Source of the DNA: DATKXO01 sp035528995
Lineage (GTDB): Bacteria > Planctomycetota > Phycisphaerae > UBA1845
DNA length: 5,823 bases
Direction of reading: 5' to 3'
Assembly: GCA_035528995.1 (NCBI GenBank)
Contig: DATKXO010000049.1
Location: 1 to 5,823 of the forward strand
Positions 1 to 5,432 of this stretch are shown one piece after another; the stretch's first letter is position 1, and every line of letters starts with the position of its first letter. The position numbers were made by a program, and so were the translations under genes. The notes under the pieces were generated by a model that worked only from the letters and a program-made list of their open reading frames with translations, was not told where the DNA came from and did no database searches.

Positions 1-125
1 GGCACCAACGCGATCCAGGCAAGAAAGTGAAGATTCAGCGGCCAATCGCAGGCGGACATCAGCCCGCCGGAGGCCAAGGCCGCCAGGACCCCCCAGGCCC
101 ACGAAGGCGATCGACCGGTCTTCAT
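1..125 (-). CDS. lnt: Probable apolipoprotein N-acyltransferase, N-terminal fragment (runs off left edge)
   Basis: The first 41 codons of a minus-strand gene are visible; the rest lies beyond the window. The start is the ATG at 125-123, preceded by GGTGA six bases upstream. The protein begins MKTGRSPSWAWGVLAALASG, then continues as a hydrophobic segment (about residues 9-26) and the stretch WPLNLHFLAWIALVP (residues 28-42, the last codon incomplete). The pattern basic N-terminus, first membrane helix, then 'WPL...LAWIALVP' is characteristic of the first two helices of Lnt. Lnt is the inner-membrane enzyme that N-acylates the lipoprotein N-terminal cysteine using phospholipid as donor; its nitrilase-like catalytic domain is not in view. 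The gene lies 90 bases downstream of mop in the same direction and could be co-transcribed with it. With so short a fragment, another polytopic membrane protein cannot be excluded. Confidence 0.62.
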   Translation of the reverse strand, partial: MKTGRSPSWAWGVLAALASGGLMSACDWPLNLHFLAWIALV

Positions 126-177
126 CGTGCGTCACCGATGCTTGGCTCGGCGCCGGTCCCCTGCTCCAACGGACTGT

Positions 178-192
178 CAGGGCACCGCCCTG
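178..192. repeat. Small perfect hairpin between mop and lnt
   Basis: CAGGGC and GCCCTG form a perfect 6-bp inverted repeat around a 3-base loop, 24 bases after the mop stop. No T tract follows on the minus strand, so it is not a convincing intrinsic terminator. It could be an mRNA-processing or stabilising stem between mop and lnt, or chance in GC-rich DNA. Confidence 0.35.
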
Positions 193-215
193 CCGATCGT
201 TGTTCAGGCCGGTCT

Positions 216-425
216 CTACTCCCTGGCCAGCAGCACGTTCACCGCCTTGGCCAGCACCGTCGTCTTGTCCCCCTCTTTCAGACCCAGCGCCTCCAGCGAT
301 TCGAGGGTCATCACCGAGCACATCATTGAGTCGGCCGGGATCTTCACCTTCACCTGACACATCACCGTGCCCCGCTTGATCTCGACCACCTCGCCCTGCA
401 ACTGATTCCTGGCGCCGTATTTCAT
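216..425 (-). CDS. mop: Mop/TOBE-domain molybdate (molybdopterin)-binding protein
   Basis: This is a 69-residue single-domain protein of the molbindin type. Such proteins bind molybdate or tungstate oxyanions in the cytoplasm as oligomers and buffer Mo for cofactor synthesis. The start is the ATG at 425-423, with GGGAGG seven bases upstream. A longer in-frame reading back to 551 lacks such a site and would add unrelated sequence. Visible family signatures are 'ARNQLQGEVVEIKRGTV' (residues 5-21), 'SVMTLESLEALGLKEGD' (37-53) and the terminal 'KAVNVLLARE' (60-69), which corresponds to the usual 'KA(S/V)(N/D)V(M/L)(I/L)' strand. The whole protein is one TOBE domain of normal length. Two cysteines (C23, C36) and a Met-rich centre are slightly unusual. 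No modABC transport genes are in view. A candidate promoter lies at 523-551. Confidence 0.9.
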   Translation of the reverse strand: MKYGARNQLQGEVVEIKRGTVMCQVKVKIPADSMMCSVMTLESLEALGLKEGDKTTVLAKAVNVLLARE

Positions 426-522
426 GACTGACCTCCCGAGAAAGAGCGTGCCCGCGAATCTGCGCCCGACCGCCGGCACCGATGGTGCGCCAAGCGACAA
501 CCGATGGCCCGGCGTGCCACTG

Positions 523-551
523 AGTCTACCCGGAAGCTGCTGCCGGGTCAT
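523..551 (-). promoter_or_regulatory. Candidate sigma-70-like promoter for mop
   Basis: On the minus strand, ATGACC (551-546) and TAGACT (528-523) are separated by 17 bases. Both resemble the better promoter at 3652-3680 (TTGACC-17-TAGAGT). The predicted transcription start near 516 would give a leader of about 90 nt before mop. It lies in the 174-base gap between the cupin stop and mop, so mop may be transcribed independently of the cupin. The call rests on pattern only. Confidence 0.33.
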
Positions 552-599
552 CGCGCGGGATCTGCTCGGCCGCGGACGTAGTGCTCCACACGACGAGCC

Positions 600-938
600 C
601 TACGGCTTCGACTTGTACCGCTCCGCGTCGGCGAACACGTCGATCACCCGGAAGTGCGAGAGGAACTTCGCTCCGTGGACGGCGCCGGCCGGTATGTGGT
701 AGCTGTCGCCCGGGCCGTAGCGCCGTGTCTGCCCGCTGATGGTCAGCTCCATCTCGCCCTCGACCACGATGCCCCACTGCTCGCCGTGGCTGTGCGGCGG
801 GATCGCCCCGATCGGGTCGATGTCGAAGAAGATGACCTGGTGGTCGGGCGCCTGCGAAATCCAGCCGCGCACGCCGTCGATGGGGATGTCGACCTGCGGA
901 AGTTGCGTGATGAACTCGGGGAATGCTGCCTGGGCCAT
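600..938 (-). CDS. Small single-domain cupin protein
   Basis: This is a 112-residue single cupin beta-barrel, probably cytoplasmic and metal-binding; the substrate cannot be told from sequence. The start is the ATG at 938-936, with GAGGAG about eight bases upstream. An earlier in-frame ATG (971) lacks this site. Cupin motif 1 is seen as 'PPHSHGEQWGIVVEGEME' (47-64) and motif 2 as 'GDSYHIPAGAVHG' (77-89). Likely metal ligands are H49, H51 and H88, with Q54 (or E53) where many cupins use glutamate. The barrel closes with 'FRVIDVFAD' (96-104). The gene follows the flotillin by 127 bases, across a strong hairpin, and precedes mop in the same direction. Proteins of this size include small sugar isomerases, dioxygenases and ligand-sensing cupins; none can be singled out. 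Confidence 0.88.
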   Translation of the reverse strand: MAQAAFPEFITQLPQVDIPIDGVRGWISQAPDHQVIFFDIDPIGAIPPHSHGEQWGIVVEGEMELTISGQTRRYGPGDSYHIPAGAVHGAKFLSHFRVIDVFADAERYKSKP

Positions 939-991
939 CTGCGTGACTCCTCGTCGTCTCGAAACGGACACCTTCCTACAGAAATGAGCAA

Positions 992-1033
992 GGCCACGCA
1001 GGCCCGGGCATGGTCAGCCCCGCCTGCGTGGCC
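992..1033 (-). terminator. Strong hairpin after the flotillin gene, probable terminator
   Basis: GGCCACGCAGGC (992-1003) and GCCTGCGTGGCC (1022-1033) are a perfect 12-bp inverted repeat. Inside it GGGC (1006-1009) can pair with GCCC (1017-1020), leaving a 7-base loop. It begins 33 bases after the flotillin stop. On the minus strand the stem is followed by TTGCTCATTTC, a broken U-rich run, so termination is plausible but perhaps leaky. Leakiness would allow read-through into the cupin gene, for which I see no convincing promoter. No T tract follows on the plus strand. Confidence 0.65.
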
Positions 1034-1065
1034 ACAAACTCAGCCGCACCGCGTTCAACCTACGT

Positions 1066-2418
1066 TCATTTCGCGCCCGGCGCGGCGCCCACCGCGCTCG
1101 CGGACGGCTTCTTGGCGTTGCCCAGATTGCCCGCGATCCCCTGTGTGAGCGACCGAAGGTCGATCCCCAGTACGCTCTCCAGCGTGGCCATCGATTCGGC
1201 GAGCATGCGAGCCCGCCCCAAAGCGGCGCCGGCTATGGCCCGACCGTCGCCACTGTCGATCACCGTCACATTGCCCAGCTCCACGTTCGCCACGGTCTTG
1301 GTGATCTCCTGGACCACCTCGGGCAGCATCTCGGTGAGCATGACCTTCAACGCATCCGGGCGCTCCTGAATCGCCTTGCCGATCTGCTCGATGGCCGTCG
1401 CCCGGGCCTTGCCCTCTTCCAGGATGTGGGCCGCGTCACCCTCGGCCTTGGCCTTGGCTACGTCGCGGGCCGCCTGGGCCTGCTTGACCTGCGTGGCGAT
1501 CAGGCGTTGCTCCTCGGCCGCGCCCCTGGCCTCCTGGGTCTGGGCTTCCTTGAGTTCGGCCTCACGGGCCAGTTCCGCCTGGCGAATACGCAGGCCGTTC
1601 TCCGCTTCGGCGATGGCCGTATCGGCGTAAAGCCGGGCCTCCTCGGCCTTCTGCCGTCCCATGGCTTCGGCGGTCTTGGCTTCGGCCTCGCGCTCGGCCT
1701 GGGCTTGGCGAGCCTTCGCGTCCGCCTCCGCCTCTCTGATGTCCGCGTCGGATTTCTTGGTGGCCTCGTACTGCCGGGCGTCGGCCCGGACCTGGGCGGA
1801 AGCCTTCCGGGCGATCGACTCCAGGTACTGCTCGTCGTCGTGCACGTTCTGGATGTTCACGCTGTCGATCACCATGCCCAGCTTGCGGAAGTCGTCGGTC
1901 ACCTCCCTCATTACGGTGGCCACGAACTTGTCCCGGTCTTCCACGATCTCCTCCGGAGTCATCTTGCCGATCACCGCCCGAAGTCCGCCTTCCAGCGTCT
2001 CACGGGCCACCCGCTGCAGCTCCGTCTGCGGCTGGCCCAGGAACCGCTCGATGGCGTTGCCGCGGATCTCCGGATCGGACGACACCTTCACGTTGGCTAC
2101 CCCGTTGACCGAGACCGGTATCATGGTCCCTCCGCCCGACTGGGCTTTGACCTCCAACGCGACCTGCATGTTTCGCAGGCTGATCAATGCTACTTTCTCG
2201 ATGATTGGCCAGACGAACGTCCGCCCGCCGATCAGCGTCCGGTACCCCTGCTCCGCCCTGCCCTGCTTGCCGCTGATCACCAGCAGTTCGCTCGGGTTGC
2301 CCACGACCATCAGCTTGGCCACCAGCATCGCGAACGCCAGGATCAGGAAAAGGAGGACAAGGCCGATGACGACGGCACCGCTGAGAGTTCCCCCCTGTGC
2401 GATGAGTAGTCCGATCAT
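1066..2418 (-). CDS. Flotillin-family (SPFH) membrane scaffold protein
   Basis: This is a 450-residue protein of the bacterial flotillin group (FloT/YuaG and YqiK type). These proteins oligomerise at the cytoplasmic face of the membrane, organise functional membrane microdomains and influence fluidity. A hydrophobic segment at residues 14-39 anchors it. The SPFH/band-7 domain spans about 40-205, with 'MQVALEVKAQS' (84-94) and 'DFRKLGMVIDSVNIQNV' (176-192). A long coiled coil rich in Ala, Glu, Lys and Arg (about 205-340) has the EA repeats typical of flotillins. The C-terminal oligomerisation region contains 'LPEVVQEITKTVANV' (365-379) and ends in a low-complexity Ala/Gly/Pro tail. Length is near that of FloT (about 500 aa). 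The start ATG overlaps the stop of the upstream NfeD-like gene (shared ATGA), with GGGAGG eight bases upstream, so the two are translationally coupled. A strong hairpin follows. Confidence 0.94.
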   Translation of the reverse strand: MIGLLIAQGGTLSGAVVIGLVLLFLILAFAMLVAKLMVVGNPSELLVISGKQGRAEQGYRTLIGGRTFVWPIIEKVALISLRNMQVALEVKAQSGGGTMIPVSVNGVANVKVSSDPEIRGNAIERFLGQPQTELQRVARETLEGGLRAVIGKMTPEEIVEDRDKFVATVMREVTDDFRKLGMVIDSVNIQNVHDDEQYLESIARKASAQVRADARQYEATKKSDADIREAEADAKARQAQAEREAEAKTAEAMGRQKAEEARLYADTAIAEAENGLRIRQAELAREAELKEAQTQEARGAAEEQRLIATQVKQAQAARDVAKAKAEGDAAHILEEGKARATAIEQIGKAIQERPDALKVMLTEMLPEVVQEITKTVANVELGNVTVIDSGDGRAIAGAALGRARMLAESMATLESVLGIDLRSLTQGIAGNLGNAKKPSASAVGAAPGAK

Positions 2419-3173
2419 GAGTCCGTCCTCCCTTCGTGTTCGTGGACGAAATCGTATTCTTCCTCCGAGACGACCTCGGCCGTTCCGTTGGCGAACGTGA
2501 CGACCGCCACGCGGTCTCCGATCTTGAAGTGATCCTCTCCGCGCTTCGCCGTGGCCGCCACGAACCGTTCCTGCCCGCGGACTTGCAGCGCGATCTCCCC
2601 ACGCTCGCCCTCGGCAATCGCGATGGTCACCCGCGCCGGCCGATTGACGTAGTCACGAACCGTGGCCGCACTGTCGCCGCTGGTCCGTTGCAGGTAGCGC
2701 AGCGTCTGGTGCACGCCCTGGCCCACGATCAGGCCCGAGCCGATCGCGATCAACAGCACCGCCCCCGTGCCCATCGGGGTCAGGAAGGTCAGCACCGTCC
2801 CGATCGCTCCGAACGTCGCCGTGAAATACACCAGAAAACGGATCGAGAACCAACTCGCCAGCGAGATGCCCTCGCCCGCGTGATCGACGTGGGCCGCCTC
2901 CGCCTCCGCGTGGACCTCCACCTCCGGCCCGACGTCCACGTCCGCCCCGACGTCCACGTCCGGGGCGATGTCCGTGTCCATGTCCGCGTGGAAGTCCACG
3001 CCCAGGTCCGCGTCGAGAGAGGTGTCCACGTCCATGTCGGCGTGGTGGCCGAAGATCGTCGAGATCGCCACCAGCCCGCCGCCCACGATCAGGCACACGA
3101 TGTAGATCGTCGGCAGCGCCGCCGCGGCCGCCAGCAACGAACACACAACCGTTATCTCTGCCATACCGAACAT
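2415..3173 (-). CDS. NfeD/YqiJ-like membrane protein, flotillin partner
   Basis: This is a 252-residue membrane protein whose last four bases overlap the flotillin start, the arrangement seen in yuaF-yuaG and yqiJ-yqiK. The chosen start (MFGMAE, ATG at 3173) has GGGGAG eight bases upstream; an earlier in-frame ATG (3197) does not. A long hydrophobic N-terminal segment (about 7-41) is followed by a very acidic, His-containing linker (44-102). Two further membrane helices follow (about 108-131 and 135-153). The C-terminal domain (about 165-242) has the beta-rich pattern 'NRPARVTIAIAEGERGEIAL ... FKIGDRVAVV', matching the OB-fold NfeD domain that faces the cytoplasm. Its role, inferred from family and context, is to work with the flotillin in membrane microdomains. 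The Asp/Val-rich linker is encoded by near-repeated DNA. The exact subfamily is uncertain. Confidence 0.85.
   Translation of the reverse strand: MFGMAEITVVCSLLAAAAALPTIYIVCLIVGGGLVAISTIFGHHADMDVDTSLDADLGVDFHADMDTDIAPDVDVGADVDVGPEVEVHAEAEAAHVDHAGEGISLASWFSIRFLVYFTATFGAIGTVLTFLTPMGTGAVLLIAIGSGLIVGQGVHQTLRYLQRTSGDSAATVRDYVNRPARVTIAIAEGERGEIALQVRGQERFVAATAKRGEDHFKIGDRVAVVTFANGTAEVVSEEEYDFVHEHEGRTDS
2928..2962. repeat. Short tandem repeat encoding Asp-Val linker of the NfeD-like protein
   Basis: CCCGACGTCCACGTCCG occurs at 2928-2944 and again at 2946-2962, a 17-base identity with an 18-base period. It encodes successive DVDVG units on the minus strand. More degenerate GTCCACGTCC/GTCCATGTCC elements continue to about 3034. 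The repeats lie within the acidic linker (protein residues 44-102) and the period preserves the frame, so copy-number change would lengthen or shorten the linker without breaking the gene. Confidence 0.8.
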
Positions 3174-3651
3174 GACCGTAGCTCCCCGTCCGGGCACGGC
3201 CTGGGTAGATGTGCTGCCTGCCGCGCCCCGGTCCTCATCTAGAGCCTACCACGTCCCATCAACCCCGGCCATTCTAAATCCCGGCCCGTTCCATAACGAT
3301 GTGTAACGATTTGTCCCTTCAGAACGCCCGATGCCGCCGGACCTGTGCATGGAGAATACTGACCGACCGGCCGCCCACTGTCCGACCTGAGTCTGCACCC
3401 GGACCGACCTGTGCAACAGGCCGATTCGCGCCGGATTCGTCACCGCGAGTCTGAACGAGTCGCCCGAAACTCCGGCGCGACGAAGCGCGGGATGGCCGGC
3501 GCCCGGCGGGACATCGCGTCCGGTCAACATCGTCCGCCGGGGTTGCCCAAAGGTCCCAGCCACGCGCCCGTGGGGCCGGGCTCCCACACTCCAGCCCGGA
3601 CGGACCGGAAAAAACTGCGCTTTTCCTGCCAACGATACCCCCCTTCACCGC
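3174..3651. other. Divergent intergenic region, no convincing gene
   Basis: This is the proximal part of a 650-base gap between the divergently transcribed nfeD-flotillin operon and the 3824 gene. Open frames here (for example minus 3246-3632) have Arg/Gly-rich, domainless translations without a good ribosome-binding site, so I do not call them. Visible structure: a candidate minus-strand promoter with a phased repeat (3271-3310), a 7-bp perfect hairpin CCGGGCT/AGCCCGG (3576-3582 and 3593-3599), and a short GGAAAA/TTTTCC inverted repeat (3607-3612 and 3621-3626). A small untranslated RNA could be hidden here, but nothing specific is recognisable. Confidence 0.5.
3271..3310 (-). promoter_or_regulatory. 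Candidate promoter with phased ATCGTTA repeat, for nfeD-flotillin
   Basis: On the minus strand TAGAAT (3276-3271) is a good -10 hexamer, and TCGTTA (3299-3294), 17 bases upstream, is a poor -35. That poor -35 lies inside one of two copies of ATCGTTA (3310-3304 and 3300-3294). The copies are spaced exactly 10 bases, one helical turn, apart. A weak -35 overlapped by a phased direct repeat is the layout of an activator-dependent promoter. The predicted start near 3264 gives a leader of about 90 nt before the NfeD-like gene. No experimental support is visible. Confidence 0.4.
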
Positions 3652-3680
3652 TTGACCTGGGAGCCATGTTGGCTTAGAGT
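3652..3680 (+). promoter_or_regulatory. Sigma-70-like promoter for the 3824 gene
   Basis: TTGACC (3652-3657) and TAGAGT (3675-3680) are separated by an optimal 17-base spacer and followed by a T-rich CTTTTAT. It is the best promoter match in the window. The predicted start near 3687 leaves a leader of about 137 nt before the ATG at 3824. That leader contains a short ORF and a long-range stem. Confidence 0.6.
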
Positions 3681-3732
3681 CTTTTATCGGGACCCCTGTC
3701 CAGGATCAGATCGAGGGAATCGTGCTGGGGGC

Positions 3733-3810
3733 ATGGTTACAGTAGCGCGCTTGTCTGGCATCGCCTGCCGCTTCGGGCACCGGCTCCGATTGCCCGCGCT
3801 ACGAGCCTGA
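3733..3810 (+). CDS. Possible 25-codon leader ORF before the 3824 gene
   Basis: ATG at 3733 opens a 25-codon frame (MVTVARLSGIACRFGHRLRL, then PALRA) ending in TGA at 3808-3810, 13 bases before the ATG of the 139-aa gene. The peptide is basic (five Arg, one His). Its ribosome-binding site is poor: GGGGG lies almost against the ATG. The ORF sits within a possible long-range stem (3742-3802), so translating it would disturb that stem. This is the geometry of a leader peptide, but a frame this short is expected by chance and there is no independent evidence of translation. Confidence 0.2.
   Translation: MVTVARLSGIACRFGHRLRLPALRA
3742..3802 (+). ncRNA. Possible structured 5' leader of the 3824 gene
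   Basis: GTAGCGCG (3742-3749) and CGCGCTAC (3795-3802) form a perfect 8-bp inverted repeat enclosing 45 bases. Inside, TGCC (3766-3769) can pair with GGCA (3776-3779) around GCTTCG. The whole lies between the predicted transcription start and the AAGGAG ribosome-binding site (about 3813-3818). I do not recognise a known riboswitch or leader family. It may be a regulatory fold, but single-sequence pairing in GC-rich DNA is weak evidence. Confidence 0.3.
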
Positions 3811-3823
3811 CGAAGGAGACGGG

Positions 3824-4243
3824 ATGTTCAGCGTGTACTTTGACGACGTTACCGGGCGACCGAACGTCCGCGAGGGGGAAGCGCCGCGAAACACCAACTT
3901 CGTCGCCGCCTTCCTCGAAGAGGGGGACGCCGACCGGCTCAAGTCGGAACTGGCCGCGGATCGCATTGTGCGGCTCGGACTGGTCAGGGCCAATCCCACC
4001 GTCGACGACCTGCGGGATGAGCGCGTCCGGGCATTGTACGGGCGGGCCGTGAAGGTCTCGCCCGAAGCGCCCTTCTCCGGTGCGGTACGCGCCACCGACG
4101 AGTCTCTGGCCGCTCAGGCCGCGTTCGTTGCGGTGACACCGATCAGTCACCACCCCATCGGCCGGGGTGTCGCCGCCTACGCCGGTCCGGGCGAGGGCTG
4201 GCTTGGCTACGGCTTCGGTCTGCCGGCGGCGCCGCCTCTATAG
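3824..4243 (+). CDS. Conserved-looking protein of unknown function, 139 aa
   Basis: I do not recognise this family. ATG at 3824 is preceded by AAGGAG with a 5-base spacer, and the reading frame has strongly GC-biased third positions, so it looks genuinely translated. The protein has no signal peptide or membrane helix and is probably cytoplasmic. The N-terminal part (about 1-75) is acidic and likely mixed alpha/beta ('NTNFVAAFLEEGDADRLKSE', 'NPTVDDLRDERVRALYG'). The C-terminal part (about 80-139) is rich in Ala, Gly and Pro, with 'SHHPIGRG' and a Gly/Tyr-rich tail. It has its own promoter (3652-3680) and a long leader. It converges on dinB, and the last 37 bases of the two genes overlap on opposite strands, so the C-terminus of each is constrained by the other. 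No pathway can be inferred. Confidence 0.75.
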   Translation: MFSVYFDDVTGRPNVREGEAPRNTNFVAAFLEEGDADRLKSELAADRIVRLGLVRANPTVDDLRDERVRALYGRAVKVSPEAPFSGAVRATDESLAAQAAFVAVTPISHHPIGRGVAAYAGPGEGWLGYGFGLPAAPPL

Positions 4244-5394
4244 ACGGCACGGTCGCCGAAACGCTCCTGGATTTCGTCCACCACCCGGTCCAGCCGCTGA
4301 CCCCGAGACGCCTCCGCCTCCTCGAAGAGCGTGAGTTGCTCGCCGCCGACGCCGCCAAGCTGGGATACGCCCACGCCGATGAGCCGAACGGGCCGGGGAC
4401 GCCGGCCTGACCATTTCTCCAACAAGCTGGATGCCGCCTCCCACAGGACGTCGGTCCGGTCCGTGCCCGCCGCCAGCGTCGAGCTCCGCGTGATCGTCTT
4501 GAAATCCCCCGTGCGCACCTTCAGGTTGACCGTCCGGGCCAGCAGTCCATGCCTCCGCAGGCGCCGGGCCACGTGCTCGGTCTGATCCAGCAACACGCCC
4601 CGGAGGTGCTCGACGTCCTTCACGTCCACCGGGAAGGTGACCTCGTGGCTGATGCTCTTCGCCTGCCGGTCGGGGACCACCTCCCGCTCGTCGATCCCGC
4701 GGACCAGCCGGTAAAAGTGCGACCCGGCCTCCCCGAACTGCCGCCGCAGTTCCTCCTCGGATAAACGGCGGACCTCGGCGAACGTGCCCACGCCCATCCG
4801 CTCGAACCGCTTCAACGTCGCCCGCCCCACGCCCCACAACCGCTCGATCGGCAGCGGATCGAGGAATGCCTCGATGCCGTCCCGCGGCACGATCACCAGC
4901 CCGTCGGGCTTCTCCAGGTCGCTGGCCAGCTTGGCCAGAAACTTGTTCGGAGCCACGCCCACCGAGGCCGTCAGTCCCGTTTCGGTGTGGATGCGCCGTT
5001 TCAACTCCGCGCCCATCCGTTCCGGCGGCCCGTAAAGCCGCACCGAGCCGGCCACGTCCAGAAACGCCTCGTCGATCGACAGCGGCTCCACCAGCGGCGT
5101 GAACTGCTCCATGATCCCGAAGACCTGCCCCGAAACCTCCACGTACCGCTTCATCCGCGGCCGCACCACCACCGCCTCCGGGCACAGCCGCAGCGCCTGT
5201 GCCGTCGGCATGGCACTACGGCACCCGAACGGCCGGGCTTCGTAGCTCGCCGCCGACACCACGCCACGCCCCTGCGGATCGCCGCCCACCAGAACCGGCT
5301 GGCCGCGCAGCGCCGGGTCGTCAAGCTGCTCGACGGCCGCAAAAAACGCGTCCATGTCCACGTGCAGAATATGACGATCGCCCCCCGAGCTCAT
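4207..5394 (-). CDS. dinB: DNA polymerase IV (Y-family translesion polymerase)
   Basis: This is a complete 395-residue Pol IV, a low-fidelity polymerase that bypasses damaged template bases. The N-terminal palm carries 'HVDMDAFFAAVE' (11-22) with catalytic D13 and steric-gate F18. The second catalytic motif 'LSIDEAFLDV' (105-114) supplies D108 and E109. Also visible are 'SYEARPFGCRSAMP' (50-63), 'SVGVAPNKFLAKLASD' (144-159) and the helix-hairpin-helix thumb 'LWGVGRATLKRF' (186-197). The little-finger domain spans about 245-350. The beta-clamp-binding motif QLTLF (353-357) is followed by 38 more residues ('LDRVVDEIQERFGDRAVYRG'), making it about 40 residues longer than the E. coli enzyme, as in many other phyla. 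The gene appears monocistronic. Only a weak GGGG precedes the ATG at 5394, and an extended -10 lies almost at the start. The 3' end overlaps the 3824 gene tail-to-tail. Confidence 0.98.
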   Translation of the reverse strand: MSSGGDRHILHVDMDAFFAAVEQLDDPALRGQPVLVGGDPQGRGVVSAASYEARPFGCRSAMPTAQALRLCPEAVVVRPRMKRYVEVSGQVFGIMEQFTPLVEPLSIDEAFLDVAGSVRLYGPPERMGAELKRRIHTETGLTASVGVAPNKFLAKLASDLEKPDGLVIVPRDGIEAFLDPLPIERLWGVGRATLKRFERMGVGTFAEVRRLSEEELRRQFGEAGSHFYRLVRGIDEREVVPDRQAKSISHEVTFPVDVKDVEHLRGVLLDQTEHVARRLRRHGLLARTVNLKVRTGDFKTITRSSTLAAGTDRTDVLWEAASSLLEKWSGRRPRPVRLIGVGVSQLGGVGGEQLTLFEEAEASRGQRLDRVVDEIQERFGDRAVYRGGAAGRPKP

Positions 5395-5402
5395 GACGCC
5401 CC

Positions 5403-5411
5403 ATCATACCA
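5403..5411 (-). promoter_or_regulatory. Extended -10 promoter element just before dinB
   Basis: On the minus strand the sequence reads TGG-TATGAT (-10 hexamer at 5408-5403), an extended -10 element with no good -35 upstream. Its position puts the predicted start near 5396, only about two bases before the dinB ATG. The transcript would then be essentially leaderless, consistent with the weak ribosome-binding site. I saw no classic LexA box (GAAC-4-GTTC or CTG-10-CAG) next to it. Confidence 0.38.
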
Positions 5412-5432
5412 GTTCCAGAATGAGCGTGCCGT

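Noticed and set aside
1..135. GTG start at 135 for the left-edge gene
   Set aside because: After recounting the six-G run (complement of about 98-103), the GTG frame gives an Arg-rich nonsense translation. The ATG at 125 gives the hydrophobic Lnt-like sequence and has GGTGA at the right distance.
27..329. Plus-strand open frames at the left edge
   Set aside because: Translations are Arg/Pro/His-rich and lie opposite lnt-like and mop coding sequence, which have clear family signatures on the minus strand.
474..488. Hairpin GCACC-GAT-GGTGC between cupin and mop as a terminator
   Set aside because: Only five base pairs, three-base loop and no T tract in either direction.
1426..2409. Plus-strand open frame of 327 codons opposite the flotillin gene
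   Set aside because: It mirrors the flotillin coding strand. Its Leu/Gly/Asp/His-rich translation has no domain pattern, whereas the minus frame has a clear SPFH and coiled-coil structure.
2436..3242. Plus-strand open frame of 268 codons opposite the NfeD-like gene
   Set aside because: Arg/His/Asp-rich low-complexity translation produced by the repeats of the opposite strand. The minus frame has membrane helices, a ribosome-binding site and operon overlap.
3246..3632. Minus-strand open frame of 128 codons in the divergent intergenic region
   Set aside because: Arg/Gly-rich composition, no recognisable domain, no good ribosome-binding site, and it overlaps the candidate promoter of the nfeD-flotillin operon.
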